Below, in pieces: positions 33,706 to 42,369 of a stretch of DNA of 64,000 bases. A program made the position numbers and the translations under genes. Origin of the DNA: Streptomyces griseochromogenes (GTDB lineage: Bacteria; Actinomycetota; Actinomycetes; Streptomycetales; Streptomycetaceae); contig NZ_CP016279.1 of the NCBI RefSeq assembly GCF_001542625.1, forward strand, positions 9,610,001 to 9,674,000, read 5' to 3'. The notes below the pieces were generated by a model. The model did not search any database and had not been told where the DNA came from. It saw only the letters and a program-made list of their open reading frames with translations. Position 1 is the first letter of the stretch. Every line of letters begins with the position of its first letter.

Positions 33706-34205
33706 TGCACCACCCGCAGATCACCCCGAAGTTCGCCCCGGAGATCACCCCGAGCGTGGAGGAGCTGGAGGCACAGGAACGCCGCCTGGTCTTCCGGCAG
33801 TTCACCTACGAGGACGCCTGGGCCCTCGGCTCCCTCCTGGTCGAGCTGGCCCGGGAGCGCCAGGCCCCGGTCGCCGTCGACATCCACCGCGCCGGCCAGC
33901 AGCTCTTCCACGCCGCCCTGCCCGGCTCCACCCCGGACAACGACGCCTGGATCGCCCGCAAGCGCCGGGTGGTGGAGCGCTACGGCGCCTCCTCCTACCT
34001 GGTCGGCGCCCGCTTCCGCGCCAAGGGCACGACGTTCGAGGAGTCCTCCCGCCTGGACCCGGACACCTACGCGGCGCACGGCGGCTCGTTCCCGATCAAC
34101 GTCGAGAACGCCGGCATCATCGGCTCGGTGACCGTCTCGGGCCTCCCCCAGCTGCAGGACCACCGCTTCGTGGTGGAGGCCCTGGAGCAGTTCCTGGAGA
34201 ACTGA
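33705..34205 (+). CDS. UPF0303 / heme-degrading-domain (GlcG-HbpS-like) protein
   Basis: 166 aa. Compact alpha/beta protein with RRLVFRQFTYEDAWALG, PVAVDIHRAGQQLFHAA, ARKRRVVERYG and NAGIIGSVTVSGLPQLQDHRFVVEAL, which is the GlcG/HbpS-like PF03928 family. Members bind heme or small ligands; their role beside sugar dehydrogenases is not settled. Coupled to the previous gene by a 1-nt overlap. Confidence 0.85.
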   Translation: MHHPQITPKFAPEITPSVEELEAQERRLVFRQFTYEDAWALGSLLVELARERQAPVAVDIHRAGQQLFHAALPGSTPDNDAWIARKRRVVERYGASSYLVGARFRAKGTTFEESSRLDPDTYAAHGGSFPINVENAGIIGSVTVSGLPQLQDHRFVVEALEQFLEN

Positions 34206-34235
34206 GCGGGGATTACCGCGCGGCACCCTCCGGTT

Positions 34236-34258
34236 GTCACTGATGTCACATCCGTCAC
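34236..34258 (+). repeat. Triple GTCAC direct repeat
   Basis: GTCAC occurs at 34236, 34245 and 34254, an exact 9-bp period, 32 bp before the LLM gene start and just upstream of its ribosome site. Could be an operator array. Confidence 0.5.
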
Positions 34259-34289
34259 GGCAGCGCCCCGACCGGAGGGAAGCCAACAC

Positions 34290-35168
34290 ATGAGCGACAC
34301 CCCGAGCCTTCTCAAGGACTCCGTCGGCCGGTACGGCATCTGGAGCCACGGCCTGCGCGCCGAGGACCCCTCCCTGCGTGCCGAGATCGGCGAGGCCGCG
34401 GCCGAACTGGAACAACTCGGATACGGCGCCGTCTGGCTGGGCGGCAGCAGCGCCGCACGGCACGCCCTCCCCCTCCTGGAGACCACGTCGACGCTCGCCG
34501 TCGGCACCAGCATCCAGAGCATCTGGCAGTACGAGGCCGCCGAGAGCGCCGCGGCCTTCGCCGAGGTGGAGGCGGCCCACCCCGGCCGCTTCGTCCTGGG
34601 CCTCGGGATCAGCCACGCCAAGCTCCACGACCGGTACCGCCGCCCGTACTCGGCCCTGGTCGGCTATCTCGACGCGCTGGACGAGGCCGGGGTGCCCGAG
34701 AACCGCCGGGTGCTGGCCGCCCTCGGCCCGAAGACCCTCGCGCTCGCCGGCACCCGGGCGGCCGGCGCGATCCCGTACCTGGTCACCCCGGAGCACACGG
34801 CGCGGGCCCGGGAGATCCTCGGCGACAGCGCGCTGCTGGCCCCGGAGTTCAAGGTCGTCCTGGAGACCGACCCGGGCAAGGCCCGCGCCGCGGCCCGTGA
34901 CACCCTCGCCCCGTACCTCGCCCTCCCCAACTACACCGACACCTGGCTCCGCCTCGGCTTCACCGAGGACGACCTCGAGGACGGCGGCAGCGACCGCCTG
35001 ATCGACGCGTTCTTCGCCTGGGGCGACGAGACGAGGATCCGCTCCCGCGTCGAGGCCTTCCACCAGGCGGGCGCCGACCACGTGGCGGTCCAGGTGATCG
35101 ACGCCGGCTCCCGGGAGGGCTTGCCGCGCGAGGCCTGGCGCAGGCTGGCTGCCCTTCTGGAGGCGTAG
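34290..35168 (+). CDS. LLM-class F420-dependent oxidoreductase (TIGR03620-like)
   Basis: 292 aa, luciferase-like barrel. GRYGIWSHGLRA at the start, ELEQLGYGAVWLGG, AAFAEVEAAHPGRFVLGLGISH and RVLAALGPKTLALAG are typical of the F420-binding subgroup. Substrate unknown. GGAGGG lies upstream of the ATG. It ends 36 bp from the convergent monooxygenase gene. Confidence 0.85.
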   Translation: MSDTPSLLKDSVGRYGIWSHGLRAEDPSLRAEIGEAAAELEQLGYGAVWLGGSSAARHALPLLETTSTLAVGTSIQSIWQYEAAESAAAFAEVEAAHPGRFVLGLGISHAKLHDRYRRPYSALVGYLDALDEAGVPENRRVLAALGPKTLALAGTRAAGAIPYLVTPEHTARAREILGDSALLAPEFKVVLETDPGKARAAARDTLAPYLALPNYTDTWLRLGFTEDDLEDGGSDRLIDAFFAWGDETRIRSRVEAFHQAGADHVAVQVIDAGSREGLPREAWRRLAALLEA

Positions 35169-35204
35169 CGCCCCCGCTGGGCGGCACCTGCCCGGCGGCG
35201 TGCG

Positions 35205-35501
35205 TCAGTCGGCGGGCGCGGCGACCAGCTTGCGGACGGTCATCGGCTCGGCGAGGACACGTTCCAGTACCTGCTTCACGTGGTGGAAGTGAGCGGTGGT
35301 GAAGTGCTCGGCGAGGGCCTGCGGGTCCGTCCACTCCTCGACGATCACCATGCGGGCGCGGTTGTTGGGGTCGGCATAGGGGCGGTAGGCGAGGCAGCCG
35401 GGTTCTTCCAGGGACGGCTCGATCATCGCCTCCAGGGCGGTGCGGAGCCGGTCCTCCTGTCCGGGTGCGGCCAGGCACTCGGCGACAACGGTGAGGGACA
35501 T
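35205..35501 (-). CDS. Antibiotic biosynthesis monooxygenase (ABM)-domain protein
   Basis: 98 aa dimeric ferredoxin-like fold: MSLTVVAECLAAPGQEDRL, EPGCLAYRPYADPNN, VIVEEWTDPQALAEHF. ABM proteins include cofactor-free quinone monooxygenases and stress proteins (YgiN type). AAGGAG is 11 nt before the ATG. It lies 34 bp downstream of the aldo/keto reductase gene and is probably co-transcribed with it. Confidence 0.85.
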   Translation of the reverse strand: MSLTVVAECLAAPGQEDRLRTALEAMIEPSLEEPGCLAYRPYADPNNRARMVIVEEWTDPQALAEHFTTAHFHHVKQVLERVLAEPMTVRKLVAAPAD

Positions 35502-35535
35502 GCTGACGTGATCTCCTTGTGCGGCTGTGGACGGT

Positions 35536-36591
35536 CTACGGGCGGACGGGTCCGGTGCCCGCGCCCGACGTGCTGATGGCGGCGGCGATCTCCTCCAGGT
35601 CGGCCGGTGTCGGTTCCACCGAGCCCGCCCCGATCCAGCCGTCGACCTGGCCGGGCTTGCGGGCACCGACGATGGCCCCGGTGATGCCGGGCCAGGCCAG
35701 CGCCCACGCGATGGCCACCTCGGCGACGGTGGCACCGTGCCGGTCGGCGACGGGGCGCAGCGCGTCCGCCACCTGGAGGTTGGCGTCCAGGCCCGTGGTG
35801 AAGTCCTGGTGGGCGGCTCGCCAGTCGTCCGCGGGCAGGTTCGCGACGCGCTCGGCGGAGAAGGCACCGGTGAGCAGCCCGGACTGCAGCGGGGAGTAGA
35901 CGATCACGCCCGTGTCGTGGGCGTGCGCCCAGGCGATCTCGTCCGCGGCGGAACGGTTGATCGCCGAGAACGGCGGCTGGACGACGTCGACATGAGCGAT
36001 CCGCTCGGCGGCGGCCAGCTGCTCGGGCGAGTGGTTGGACAGGCCGATCGCCCGGACCTTGCCCTCGGCCTTCAGATCGGCCATGACCTGCCAGTACTCC
36101 TCCAGCGGGGTGGCGTTCGGGGAGACGGCGCCGCTGCCGTCACCCGCGTACTGAAGTGACTCGCCGGTGTCCGGCCAGTGCACCTGGTACAGGTCGATGC
36201 GCTCGACGCCCAGCCGGCGCAGCGAGTCCTCGATCTCGCGGCGGACACTGGCCGGCTTCATGGTCCGGCGGGGCGCGGCCTGCGGGTTGTCCGGGTCCCA
36301 GACCAGACCCACCTTCGTGAAGAGGTAGGGGCGGTCGGCCTCGGGCAACTGGGCGACGGCCTTGCCGACCAGTTCCTCGGAGTGGCCGAGACCGTAGGCG
36401 GCGGCGGTGTCGATCCAGTTGACGCCCGCGTCGATCGCGTGCCGGATCGCGGCGATCGACTCGGCGTCGTCGGTGGCACCCCAGCCGAAGCGCCAGCCGG
36501 ATCCGGACACCGCCCAGGAGCCGAACCCGACGCGGGTGATGTCCATACCGGTGCCGCCCAAGGCACGGGTGGTCAGGTGAGGGGTGGTCAT
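35536..36591 (-). CDS. Aldo/keto reductase
   Basis: 351 aa NADPH-dependent carbonyl reductase. The catalytic tetrad is visible: Asp and Tyr in NWIDTAAAYGLGHSEE, Lys in YLFTKVGL and His in LYQVHWPD. A GARKPGQVD-type motif near the C-terminus binds the cofactor phosphate. AGGGAG is 9 nt before the ATG. Divergent from the XRE/MmyB-like regulator gene, which may control it. Confidence 0.92.
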   Translation of the reverse strand: MTTPHLTTRALGGTGMDITRVGFGSWAVSGSGWRFGWGATDDAESIAAIRHAIDAGVNWIDTAAAYGLGHSEELVGKAVAQLPEADRPYLFTKVGLVWDPDNPQAAPRRTMKPASVRREIEDSLRRLGVERIDLYQVHWPDTGESLQYAGDGSGAVSPNATPLEEYWQVMADLKAEGKVRAIGLSNHSPEQLAAAERIAHVDVVQPPFSAINRSAADEIAWAHAHDTGVIVYSPLQSGLLTGAFSAERVANLPADDWRAAHQDFTTGLDANLQVADALRPVADRHGATVAEVAIAWALAWPGITGAIVGARKPGQVDGWIGAGSVEPTPADLEEIAAAISTSGAGTGPVRP

Positions 36592-36771
36592 ACCGAAGTA
36601 CTCCCTGTGGGTCGAGGTGCGGGGCGCCGGGGGCGCCCTGTGGGCCGGATCCGTTCCGGTGCCCCTCACTCTGGCCGCCCGGCGGCGGCCCACCCAGTGG
36701 CAGCCGGTGCCTGGGCACGGCATGACCAGGCTGGCCGGGGGCAGTTGGAGCGGGACAGGGATACTTGCGGC

Positions 36772-37635
36772 ATGGCTCTGGACAGACGCGCAGAACTGGG
36801 CGAGTTCCTCCGCTCCCGCCGGGCCCGGTTACGGCCCGAAGAGCTGGGGCTGCCGGACTACGGCGGCCAGCGGCGTGTTCCCGGGCTGCGCAGGGAGGAA
36901 CTGGCCCGGCTGGCCGGGGTGAGCGTGGACCACTACGTTCGCCTGGAGCAGGGACGCACCCTGCACTTCTCCGAGGCGGTACTGGACGCGGTGGCCCGGG
37001 CCCTGCGCCTGGACGCGGTGGAACGCGAGCATCTGTACCGGCTGGCGCGGCCGTGGTCGGACCCGGACCGCCCGGAAGGGCCGCCGCCGTCGCAGCGGGT
37101 ACGGCCGGGGCTGCGCCGGCTGCTGGACCTGGCGGCCGACGTGCCGGCGTACGTCGTCGGCCGGAACACCGACATCCTGGCGTGGAACCGACTCGCGGCG
37201 GCACTGATCACGGACTTCGGCGCGCTGCCGCCTCGGCAGCGCAACCTGGCCCGCCTGGTGTTCCTGGACGAGGGGACGCGCAGCCTGTACGCCGACTGGC
37301 GCGGCAAGGCGAGCGACGTGGCCGCCTATCTCCGGCTCGACGCGGGACGGCATCCGGATGACCCGCGGATGGCGGCGCTGCTCGACGAACTCTCCGCTGC
37401 CAGTGAGGATTTTCGTCAGGTGTGGGCGGAGCACCGGCTCAAGGACAAGACCCACGGACGGTACCTCTACCGGCACCCGGTGGTCGGCGAACTGGACCTC
37501 GGCTTCGAGACGCTGCGGCTCCCCGACGACCCGGACCAGGCGCTGGTCGCTCACACGGTGGAGGAAGGCTCACCGTCCCAGACCGCGCTGCGGCTTCTGG
37601 CGACGTGGGCCCGGGAGAGTCTGCCGGTGAGCTGA
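36772..37635 (+). CDS. XRE regulator with MmyB-like ligand domain
   Basis: 287 aa. HTH at about 5-70 (GEFLRSRRARLRPEELGL, LRREELARLAGVSVDHYVRLEQG) and a C-terminal MmyB-type PAS-like domain (about 95-280: DVPAYVVGRNTDILAWNRLA). This family often controls a divergent oxidoreductase gene, here the aldo/keto reductase. A GATACT hexamer 6 nt upstream of the ATG and a weak ribosome site suggest a leaderless transcript. Confidence 0.88.
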   Translation: MALDRRAELGEFLRSRRARLRPEELGLPDYGGQRRVPGLRREELARLAGVSVDHYVRLEQGRTLHFSEAVLDAVARALRLDAVEREHLYRLARPWSDPDRPEGPPPSQRVRPGLRRLLDLAADVPAYVVGRNTDILAWNRLAAALITDFGALPPRQRNLARLVFLDEGTRSLYADWRGKASDVAAYLRLDAGRHPDDPRMAALLDELSAASEDFRQVWAEHRLKDKTHGRYLYRHPVVGELDLGFETLRLPDDPDQALVAHTVEEGSPSQTALRLLATWARESLPVS

Positions 37636-37674
37636 ACCCGGCTCGCCCGCGGACTCCCCCGGTGAAACGGCCCG

Positions 37675-38532
37675 TCAGGCGTCCTTCAGCTCCTGCCGTT
37701 GCCGGCCGAGCCCCTCGATCTCCAGCTCCACGACATCCCCGGCCCGCAGATACGGCTTGGGCTCGGGCTGCCCCATGGCCACCCCCGCCGGAGTCCCGGT
37801 GTTGATGACATCCCCGGGGTAGAGCGTCATGAAGTGGCTGACGTACCGCACGACTTCCCCGACGGGAAAGATCTGCTCGGCGGTGGTCCCGTCCTGCTTG
37901 AGCTCCCCGTTCACCCACAGCCGCAGCGGCAGCCGCTGCGGGTCGGCCACCTCGTCCGCGGTGACCAGCCACGGCCCCAGCGGATTGAACGTCTCGCAGT
38001 TCTTCCCCTTGTCCCAGGTCCCGCCCCGCTCGATCTGGAACTCCCGCTCGGACACGTCGTGCGCCACCGCGTACCCGGCGACATGCGCCAGCCCCTCCTC
38101 GGCCGACTCCAGGTAGCGGGCCGTACGCCCGATGACGACGGCCAGCTCCACCTCCCAGTCGGTCTTGGCGGAGCCGCGCGGCACGAGCACGGTGTCGTTC
38201 GGCCCGACGACCGTGTCCGCGGCCTTGAAGAAGATCACGGGCTCGGCGGGCGGCTCGGCCCCGGTCTCGCGGGCGTGATCGTGGTAGTTGAGCCCGATGC
38301 ACACGATCTTGCCGATCCGGCCGAGCGGAGGCCCGGTCCTGAGCCCCGCCGCGTCCAGCGCGGGCAGCTCACCGGCCTCGGCCGCCGCCCGTACCCGGCC
38401 GAGCGCGCCGTCGTCGGCGAGCAGCGCTCCGTCGATGTCGTCCACGATGCCCGACAGATCCCGCAGGGTCCCCTCGGCGTCGAGCAGCGCGGGTCGCTCC
38501 GCACCGGCCGTACCGACTCGCAGCAGCTTCAT
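37675..38532 (-). CDS. Fumarylacetoacetate hydrolase family protein
   Basis: 285 aa. N-terminal small domain then the FAH fold: IVCIGLNYHDHARETG, metal-binding Glu/Asp in TDWEVELAVVIG, and INTGTPAGVAMGQPEPKPYL. Members cleave C-C bonds of acylpyruvates or decarboxylate and hydrate oxoacids. The ATG has GGGAG upstream. Converges with the XRE gene (39-bp gap). Substrate unknown. Confidence 0.9.
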   Translation of the reverse strand: MKLLRVGTAGAERPALLDAEGTLRDLSGIVDDIDGALLADDGALGRVRAAAEAGELPALDAAGLRTGPPLGRIGKIVCIGLNYHDHARETGAEPPAEPVIFFKAADTVVGPNDTVLVPRGSAKTDWEVELAVVIGRTARYLESAEEGLAHVAGYAVAHDVSEREFQIERGGTWDKGKNCETFNPLGPWLVTADEVADPQRLPLRLWVNGELKQDGTTAEQIFPVGEVVRYVSHFMTLYPGDVINTGTPAGVAMGQPEPKPYLRAGDVVELEIEGLGRQRQELKDA

Positions 38533-38682
38533 GGTCACAATCTCCCTCGATCGCGAGCGCCCGACCGATGGGTGCAGCCATCGGAGGACTGGTCGATCCT
38601 CCAACTCGGCCATCCACTCCGCAAGACCCTGTTCACGTACTGGACCGTAACCCCGGTTCGGGCCTGACCTCCGGGAACCGGC

Positions 38683-39399
38683 TCAGCGGTACAGCGCGGC
38701 CCGCTCCACCGCGCTCCACGTGGTGCTGGTGACGACGTACAGCGCGGCCGCGAGCGGCACCACCGCCACGGTGACGAGCGTGAAGAAGGACATGAACGGC
38801 ATGAGCTTGTTGACCGCGCCGAGCCCCGGCACCCGCTCTTGCTCGCCCGTCGCGATCTGGACCGGGTTCTTCGCCATCATCACCTTGGTGCGCCGGTAGT
38901 TGAAGGCGGCGACGGCCGCGACGAGGACGAAGAGCCCGAGGTAGACGAGCCCGGCCGCCCCGAAGACCCCTCCGTCGGTGAGGGCGTCGGCCCAGCGCCC
39001 GCCGAGCGGCGCGGCGAACAGTTCGTGTGCCAGCAGCCCGTTGCTCTCGCCGCCGATCGAGGAGCTGGAGAAGAGGTGGTAGAGGAGGAAGAAGGCGGGC
39101 AGCTGGAACAGGCTGGGCAGAAGGCCGGAGAACGGGGAGACCTTTTCCTCGGCGTGCAGCTCCAGCACCGCCTTCTGCAGCCGCTGGGGATCCTTCGCGT
39201 GCTTCTTGCGCAGCTCGGCGATCCTCGGCTGGAGCGCGGCCTGGGCGCGCCGGCCTCTGGCGGCGGCCCGCGACAGCGGGTGCACGAGCAGTCGTACGAG
39301 CGCCGTGATCAGGACGATCGTGGCGGCGGCCGCGGCGGCGTGGAAGAGCGGCTGGAGCAGATCGGCGAGCTGCTCGACGAGGTGGGCGAAAACGGACAT
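38683..39399 (-). CDS. YidC/Oxa1-type membrane protein insertase (paralogue)
   Basis: 238 aa, shorter than the essential YidC found next to rnpA. Five hydrophobic segments and the hydrophilic-groove Arg in TALVRLLVHPLSRAAARG are present, with QPRIAELRKKHAKDPQRL and the SLFQLPAFFLLYHLF helix. Inserts or folds membrane proteins. GGAGGG precedes the ATG. A 17-bp tandem repeat lies just upstream, and a small membrane protein gene precedes it on the same strand. Confidence 0.88.
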   Translation of the reverse strand: MSVFAHLVEQLADLLQPLFHAAAAAATIVLITALVRLLVHPLSRAAARGRRAQAALQPRIAELRKKHAKDPQRLQKAVLELHAEEKVSPFSGLLPSLFQLPAFFLLYHLFSSSSIGGESNGLLAHELFAAPLGGRWADALTDGGVFGAAGLVYLGLFVLVAAVAAFNYRRTKVMMAKNPVQIATGEQERVPGLGAVNKLMPFMSFFTLVTVAVVPLAAALYVVTSTTWSAVERAALYR

Positions 39400-39448
39400 G
39401 GTTGGACCCTCCGTGACGGGGTGCGTCGTCGTGCCGGTGGTGACGGGA

Positions 39449-39516
39449 CATGGCATGCGGACGGGCATGGCATGTGCGGGGACATGCCATGTGACGGGAC
39501 ATGACATGGCGGCATG
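39449..39516. repeat. Four 17-bp repeats with CATGNCATG core
   Basis: CATGGCATG, CATGGCATG, CATGCCATG and CATGACATG start at 39449, 39466, 39483 and 39500, an exact 17-bp period. A flanking NCGGGA part is also partly conserved. The array lies 50 bp upstream of the YidC-like start, in the gap behind the DUF6412-like gene. Confidence 0.8.
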
Positions 39517-39557
39517 ACGACCCGCGCGGGGGTCACGTATCGCTGTTGGCTGGTGCC

Positions 39558-39884
39558 CTACGCGCAGGTCGTCGCGAGGGCGTGTCCGGGTGCTCGGGGA
39601 CGGCGGCGCCCCGGGGCGTCGGGGTCGCGCTGCGGCAGGAAGGCCGTACGGCGGGCCCGGTCGCGTATCGCCGTACGGACCCGGGTGGGCGGGACGGCGG
39701 GCGCGCAGCGTGCGGTGAGGAGGGAGCAGACGGCGAGCGCGGAACCGGCGGCGGCGGTCGCGGCGAGCGCGACGGTGGTGGAGAGGCTGCCGGTGTCGAG
39801 GAGCGCGGCCTGGAGCAGCAGCAGATTCACCAGGAACAGCATGAGGGCGACGGGACGCACGGCGTCGAAGCGACTGCGAACCAT
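39558..39884 (-). CDS. Small membrane protein (DUF6412-like)
   Basis: 108 aa. Two hydrophobic helices (about 9-30 and 36-58), then an Arg-rich tail with PFLPQRDPDAPGRRRPR-like composition. I recall DUF6412 proteins beside YidC-type genes in Streptomyces, but this name is from memory. A strong GGAGGGGGAAG precedes the ATG. It likely sits in the same transcript as the YidC-like gene, before the repeat array. Confidence 0.65.
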   Translation of the reverse strand: MVRSRFDAVRPVALMLFLVNLLLLQAALLDTGSLSTTVALAATAAAGSALAVCSLLTARCAPAVPPTRVRTAIRDRARRTAFLPQRDPDAPGRRRPRAPGHALATTCA

Positions 39885-39940
39885 AACTTCCCCCTCCCGC
39901 TGACCTGCGCTTCTGCGCTCTTCCCCTGGGTCATCCCCCG

Positions 39941-40468
39941 TTATACAGGATCGGTCTCCAGGGGCTCCAACATGCGCTTCGGCTTGAGCAGCGCCCTGCT
40001 GACCGGATCCGCCGGGTCGGGATCGAGTCCCGGGCCCGGCACGAGTACAACGTCCGGGACGGGCACGATGGTTCCGCAGGCGGGACATTCGCCCAGCGAC
40101 CCGAGTTCGGTGCCGCAGTCCGCGTGCCGGAAGGACCGCAGCTGCGTCTCCTGGAAGTTCTCACGGCCCCACAGCGCGAGGGCCCGCAGCGCCGGCCACA
40201 GCGCGATGCCGCGCTCGGTGACGACGTACTCGTCGCGCGGCGGGGCCTGCTGATAGCGGCGCTTTTCGAGGATCCCGACCTCGGTGAGCGTCTTGAGCCG
40301 GGCCGAGAGGACGGCGCGCGGGATGCCGAGGTGGACGAGGAAGTCGTTGTAGCGCCGGACGCCGTAGAGCGCGTCGCGCACGACGAGGAGCGTCCACCGC
40401 TCGCCGACGACCTCCAGCGCGCGGGCGATCGAGCATTCCTGCGTCGCGTAGTCCTTGCCCAGTGCCAT
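39941..40468 (-). CDS. HxlR family transcriptional regulator
   Basis: 175 aa. HxlR winged helix at about 8-105: CSIARALEVVGERWTLLVVRDAL, RRYNDFLVHLGIPRAVLSARL, YVVTERGIALWPAL. A C-terminal extension has a zinc-knuckle-like CGTELGSLGECPACG. Usually represses a divergent gene and responds to electrophiles or drugs. Two identical-pattern palindromes lie in the divergent promoter. ATG at 40468 preferred; a GTG 9 nt upstream is possible. Confidence 0.9.
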   Translation of the reverse strand: MALGKDYATQECSIARALEVVGERWTLLVVRDALYGVRRYNDFLVHLGIPRAVLSARLKTLTEVGILEKRRYQQAPPRDEYVVTERGIALWPALRALALWGRENFQETQLRSFRHADCGTELGSLGECPACGTIVPVPDVVLVPGPGLDPDPADPVSRALLKPKRMLEPLETDPV

Positions 40469-40498
40469 GCGGTCCACTGTAACCGTTTCCCCGCCTTA

Positions 40499-40515
40499 GG
40501 TTCAGTGACCGAACC
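40499..40515. promoter_or_regulatory. HxlR operator candidate 1
   Basis: GGTTC-N7-GAACC palindrome within CTTAGGTTCAGTGACCGAAC. It overlaps the minus-35 hexamer TTCAGT of the MFS promoter. Confidence 0.7.
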
Positions 40516-40529
40516 GACGGTGCTACGGT
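40501..40529 (+). promoter_or_regulatory. Promoter of the leaderless MFS gene
   Basis: TTCAGT, a 17-nt spacer and TACGGT (40524-40529), followed by 6 nt and the ATG at 40536. The spacing predicts transcription starting at the start codon. Confidence 0.7.
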
Positions 40530-40535
40530 GTGGAC

Positions 40536-41945
40536 ATGCTTAGGTTCAATGAAAGAACCCTCAGTGCGCGGCAGCCCGCAGCCGTACGACGGGACACCCG
40601 CCCTTCGGCGCCGCCGCACCGCCCCCGCGCCACCCTGGCCCTGGCCAGCGCCGCGACCGCCGTGGCCCTCATGACCTACACGGCCCCGATGGTCACGCTC
40701 CCGGACACCGCGGCCGACCTGCACACCCCGCTCTCCGCCCAGGCCTGGCTCCTGAACGGCACTCCGCTGGGTCTCGCCGCCCTCCTCCTGGTGGCCGGCA
40801 GCCTGGCCGACGACTACGGCCGCCGCCGCGTCTTCCTCACCGGCACGCTCGTCCTCGGCCTGACCACGGCCCTGGGCGGCCTGACGACCTCCACCCTCCT
40901 GTTCACCCTGGCCCGCATCGCCCAGGGCGCGGCGAGCGCGGCGATCCTGGCGAGCAGCCTGGGCCTGCTGGTGACGGCCTTCCCGAGCCCGCGCGGCCGG
41001 CTGCACGCGACCGGCGTGTGGGGCGCGTTCGTCAGCGGGGGCATCGCGGCGGGCCCGCTGGTGTCCGGGGCGATGCCCTCGTGGCGGGTGGCGTACGGCG
41101 CCCTGGGCGCGGCGGCGCTCCTGGTGGCGGCCCTGGGCGTCCGGCCTCTGAAGGAGTCGAAGGCTCCCCGGGGCGGCCGCCCCGACATCCTCGGCGCGCT
41201 CACCTTCGGCTCGGCGCTGGTGGCCCTGGTGGCGGCGCTGATCCTGGGTCGTGACGGCTGGCTGCGCACCCCGGTGGCCCTGCTGCTGGCGGCGGCGGTG
41301 GCCGGGATGGGCCTGTTCACACTCGTGGAGCGCCGCACCCGCACCCCCATGATCGACCTCTCCCTCCTGCGCCACCCCCGCTTCCTGGCCTCCGCGGCCG
41401 GCGGCCTGTTCACCGGTCTGACGGTGATCGGCCTCTTCAGCTACCTCCCCGCCCTGCTGCAGCAGACCCTGCGTCTGTCCGCGATGAACACGGCCTGGCT
41501 GCTCCTGTTGTGGTCGGGCCTGTCCTTCGTGGTGGCCCTGCAGGCGAAGCGGCTGGCGGGCCGAGTGGGGCCACGACGGCAGCTGGCCGCCGGCTTCCTG
41601 CTGCACGCGGTGGGCGCGCTGGCGATGCTGGGCGCGATCGACGCGGGCTCGTGGCCGCGGATGCTGCCGGGCCTGGTGATCGGCGGCGTGGGCGGCGGCC
41701 TCCTGAACGCCGCGCTGCCGCTGGTGGCCGTGGAGTCGGTCCCCACCGAACGGGCGGCGATGGGCTCCGGCGCCCAGCAGACGTTCCGCTACATCGGCTC
41801 CTGCGCGGGCGTGGCCCTGACCATCGCCCTCGTCACCTCCTGCGGCGGCGGCCTGGCGCGGGGCGCGGACGTGGCGATGGTTGTTTCGGCGGGCCTGGCC
41901 GCGCTGGGAGCGGTGAGTGTGCTGGCGCTGCGCGAGCGGGTGTGA
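40536..41945 (+). CDS. MFS transporter (DHA2-type drug efflux)
   Basis: 469 aa with about 12-14 hydrophobic segments. Motif A is SLADDYGRRRVFLTG after helix 2, motif C-like GVWGAFVSGGIAAGPLVSG lies in helix 5. The DHA2 family exports drugs by proton antiport. Its start is leaderless. The second operator palindrome lies within codons 3-8, so the HxlR protein probably blocks both initiation and escape. Ends 16 bp from the convergent Imm50 gene. Confidence 0.92.
   Translation: MLRFNERTLSARQPAAVRRDTRPSAPPHRPRATLALASAATAVALMTYTAPMVTLPDTAADLHTPLSAQAWLLNGTPLGLAALLLVAGSLADDYGRRRVFLTGTLVLGLTTALGGLTTSTLLFTLARIAQGAASAAILASSLGLLVTAFPSPRGRLHATGVWGAFVSGGIAAGPLVSGAMPSWRVAYGALGAAALLVAALGVRPLKESKAPRGGRPDILGALTFGSALVALVAALILGRDGWLRTPVALLLAAAVAGMGLFTLVERRTRTPMIDLSLLRHPRFLASAAGGLFTGLTVIGLFSYLPALLQQTLRLSAMNTAWLLLLWSGLSFVVALQAKRLAGRVGPRRQLAAGFLLHAVGALAMLGAIDAGSWPRMLPGLVIGGVGGGLLNAALPLVAVESVPTERAAMGSGAQQTFRYIGSCAGVALTIALVTSCGGGLARGADVAMVVSAGLAALGAVSVLALRERV
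40543..40559. promoter_or_regulatory. HxlR operator candidate 2
   Basis: Second GGTTC-N7-GAACC within CTTAGGTTCAATGAAAGAAC, 44 bp (about four helical turns) from the first, inside the 5' end of the MFS coding sequence. Confidence 0.7.
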
Positions 41946-41961
41946 GTCGTCCCGTCAAGGC

Positions 41962-42369
41962 TCAGGGGCTGTCCGAGGCGAGGTAGGCGCGCGGTCCGGC
42001 GGGCCGCACCGCGGCCGCCCCGAACACGATCCCGGACTCCTCCGCCCCCAGTACGACGTCGAAGCCTCCGCCCTCCCGGAAGGACACCCGGACGCGCTTC
42101 GCCTCGGCGGCACCCCATCCCGTGACCCGAAGCCCCGTCACCTCCGTGAAGACAAGGTGGAACTCAAAGGCATTGAGGCCTTTCCGCTCCCACTCCGCGG
42201 GCAGGTTCACGGGAAGCCGCCGCGTATCGAACCCCAGGGTCACGGAGTTCCCGCGTTCGTCGATGTGCACGGAGAAGAGATCACACGCGTCCGGCGGGGG
42301 CGGATCCTCGCCGTACAGCACGCCCAGGCAGTCGGGGGAGGCGAGCAGCCGCTGCCAGTCACCGCCCAT
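41962..42369 (-). CDS. Imm50-like immunity protein
   Basis: 135 aa, soluble. MGGDWQRLLASPDCLGVLYG at the start and DACDLFSVHIDERGNSVTLGFD are what I associate with the Imm50 family that neutralises polymorphic toxins. ATG at 42369 is coupled to the upstream paralogue (11-bp overlap). No toxin gene is adjacent. Confidence 0.7.
   Translation of the reverse strand: MGGDWQRLLASPDCLGVLYGEDPPPPDACDLFSVHIDERGNSVTLGFDTRRLPVNLPAEWERKGLNAFEFHLVFTEVTGLRVTGWGAAEAKRVRVSFREGGGFDVVLGAEESGIVFGAAAVRPAGPRAYLASDSP

Noticed and set aside
39449..39516. CRISPR array
   Set aside because: Units repeat directly at 17 bp with no unique spacers and no cas genes nearby.
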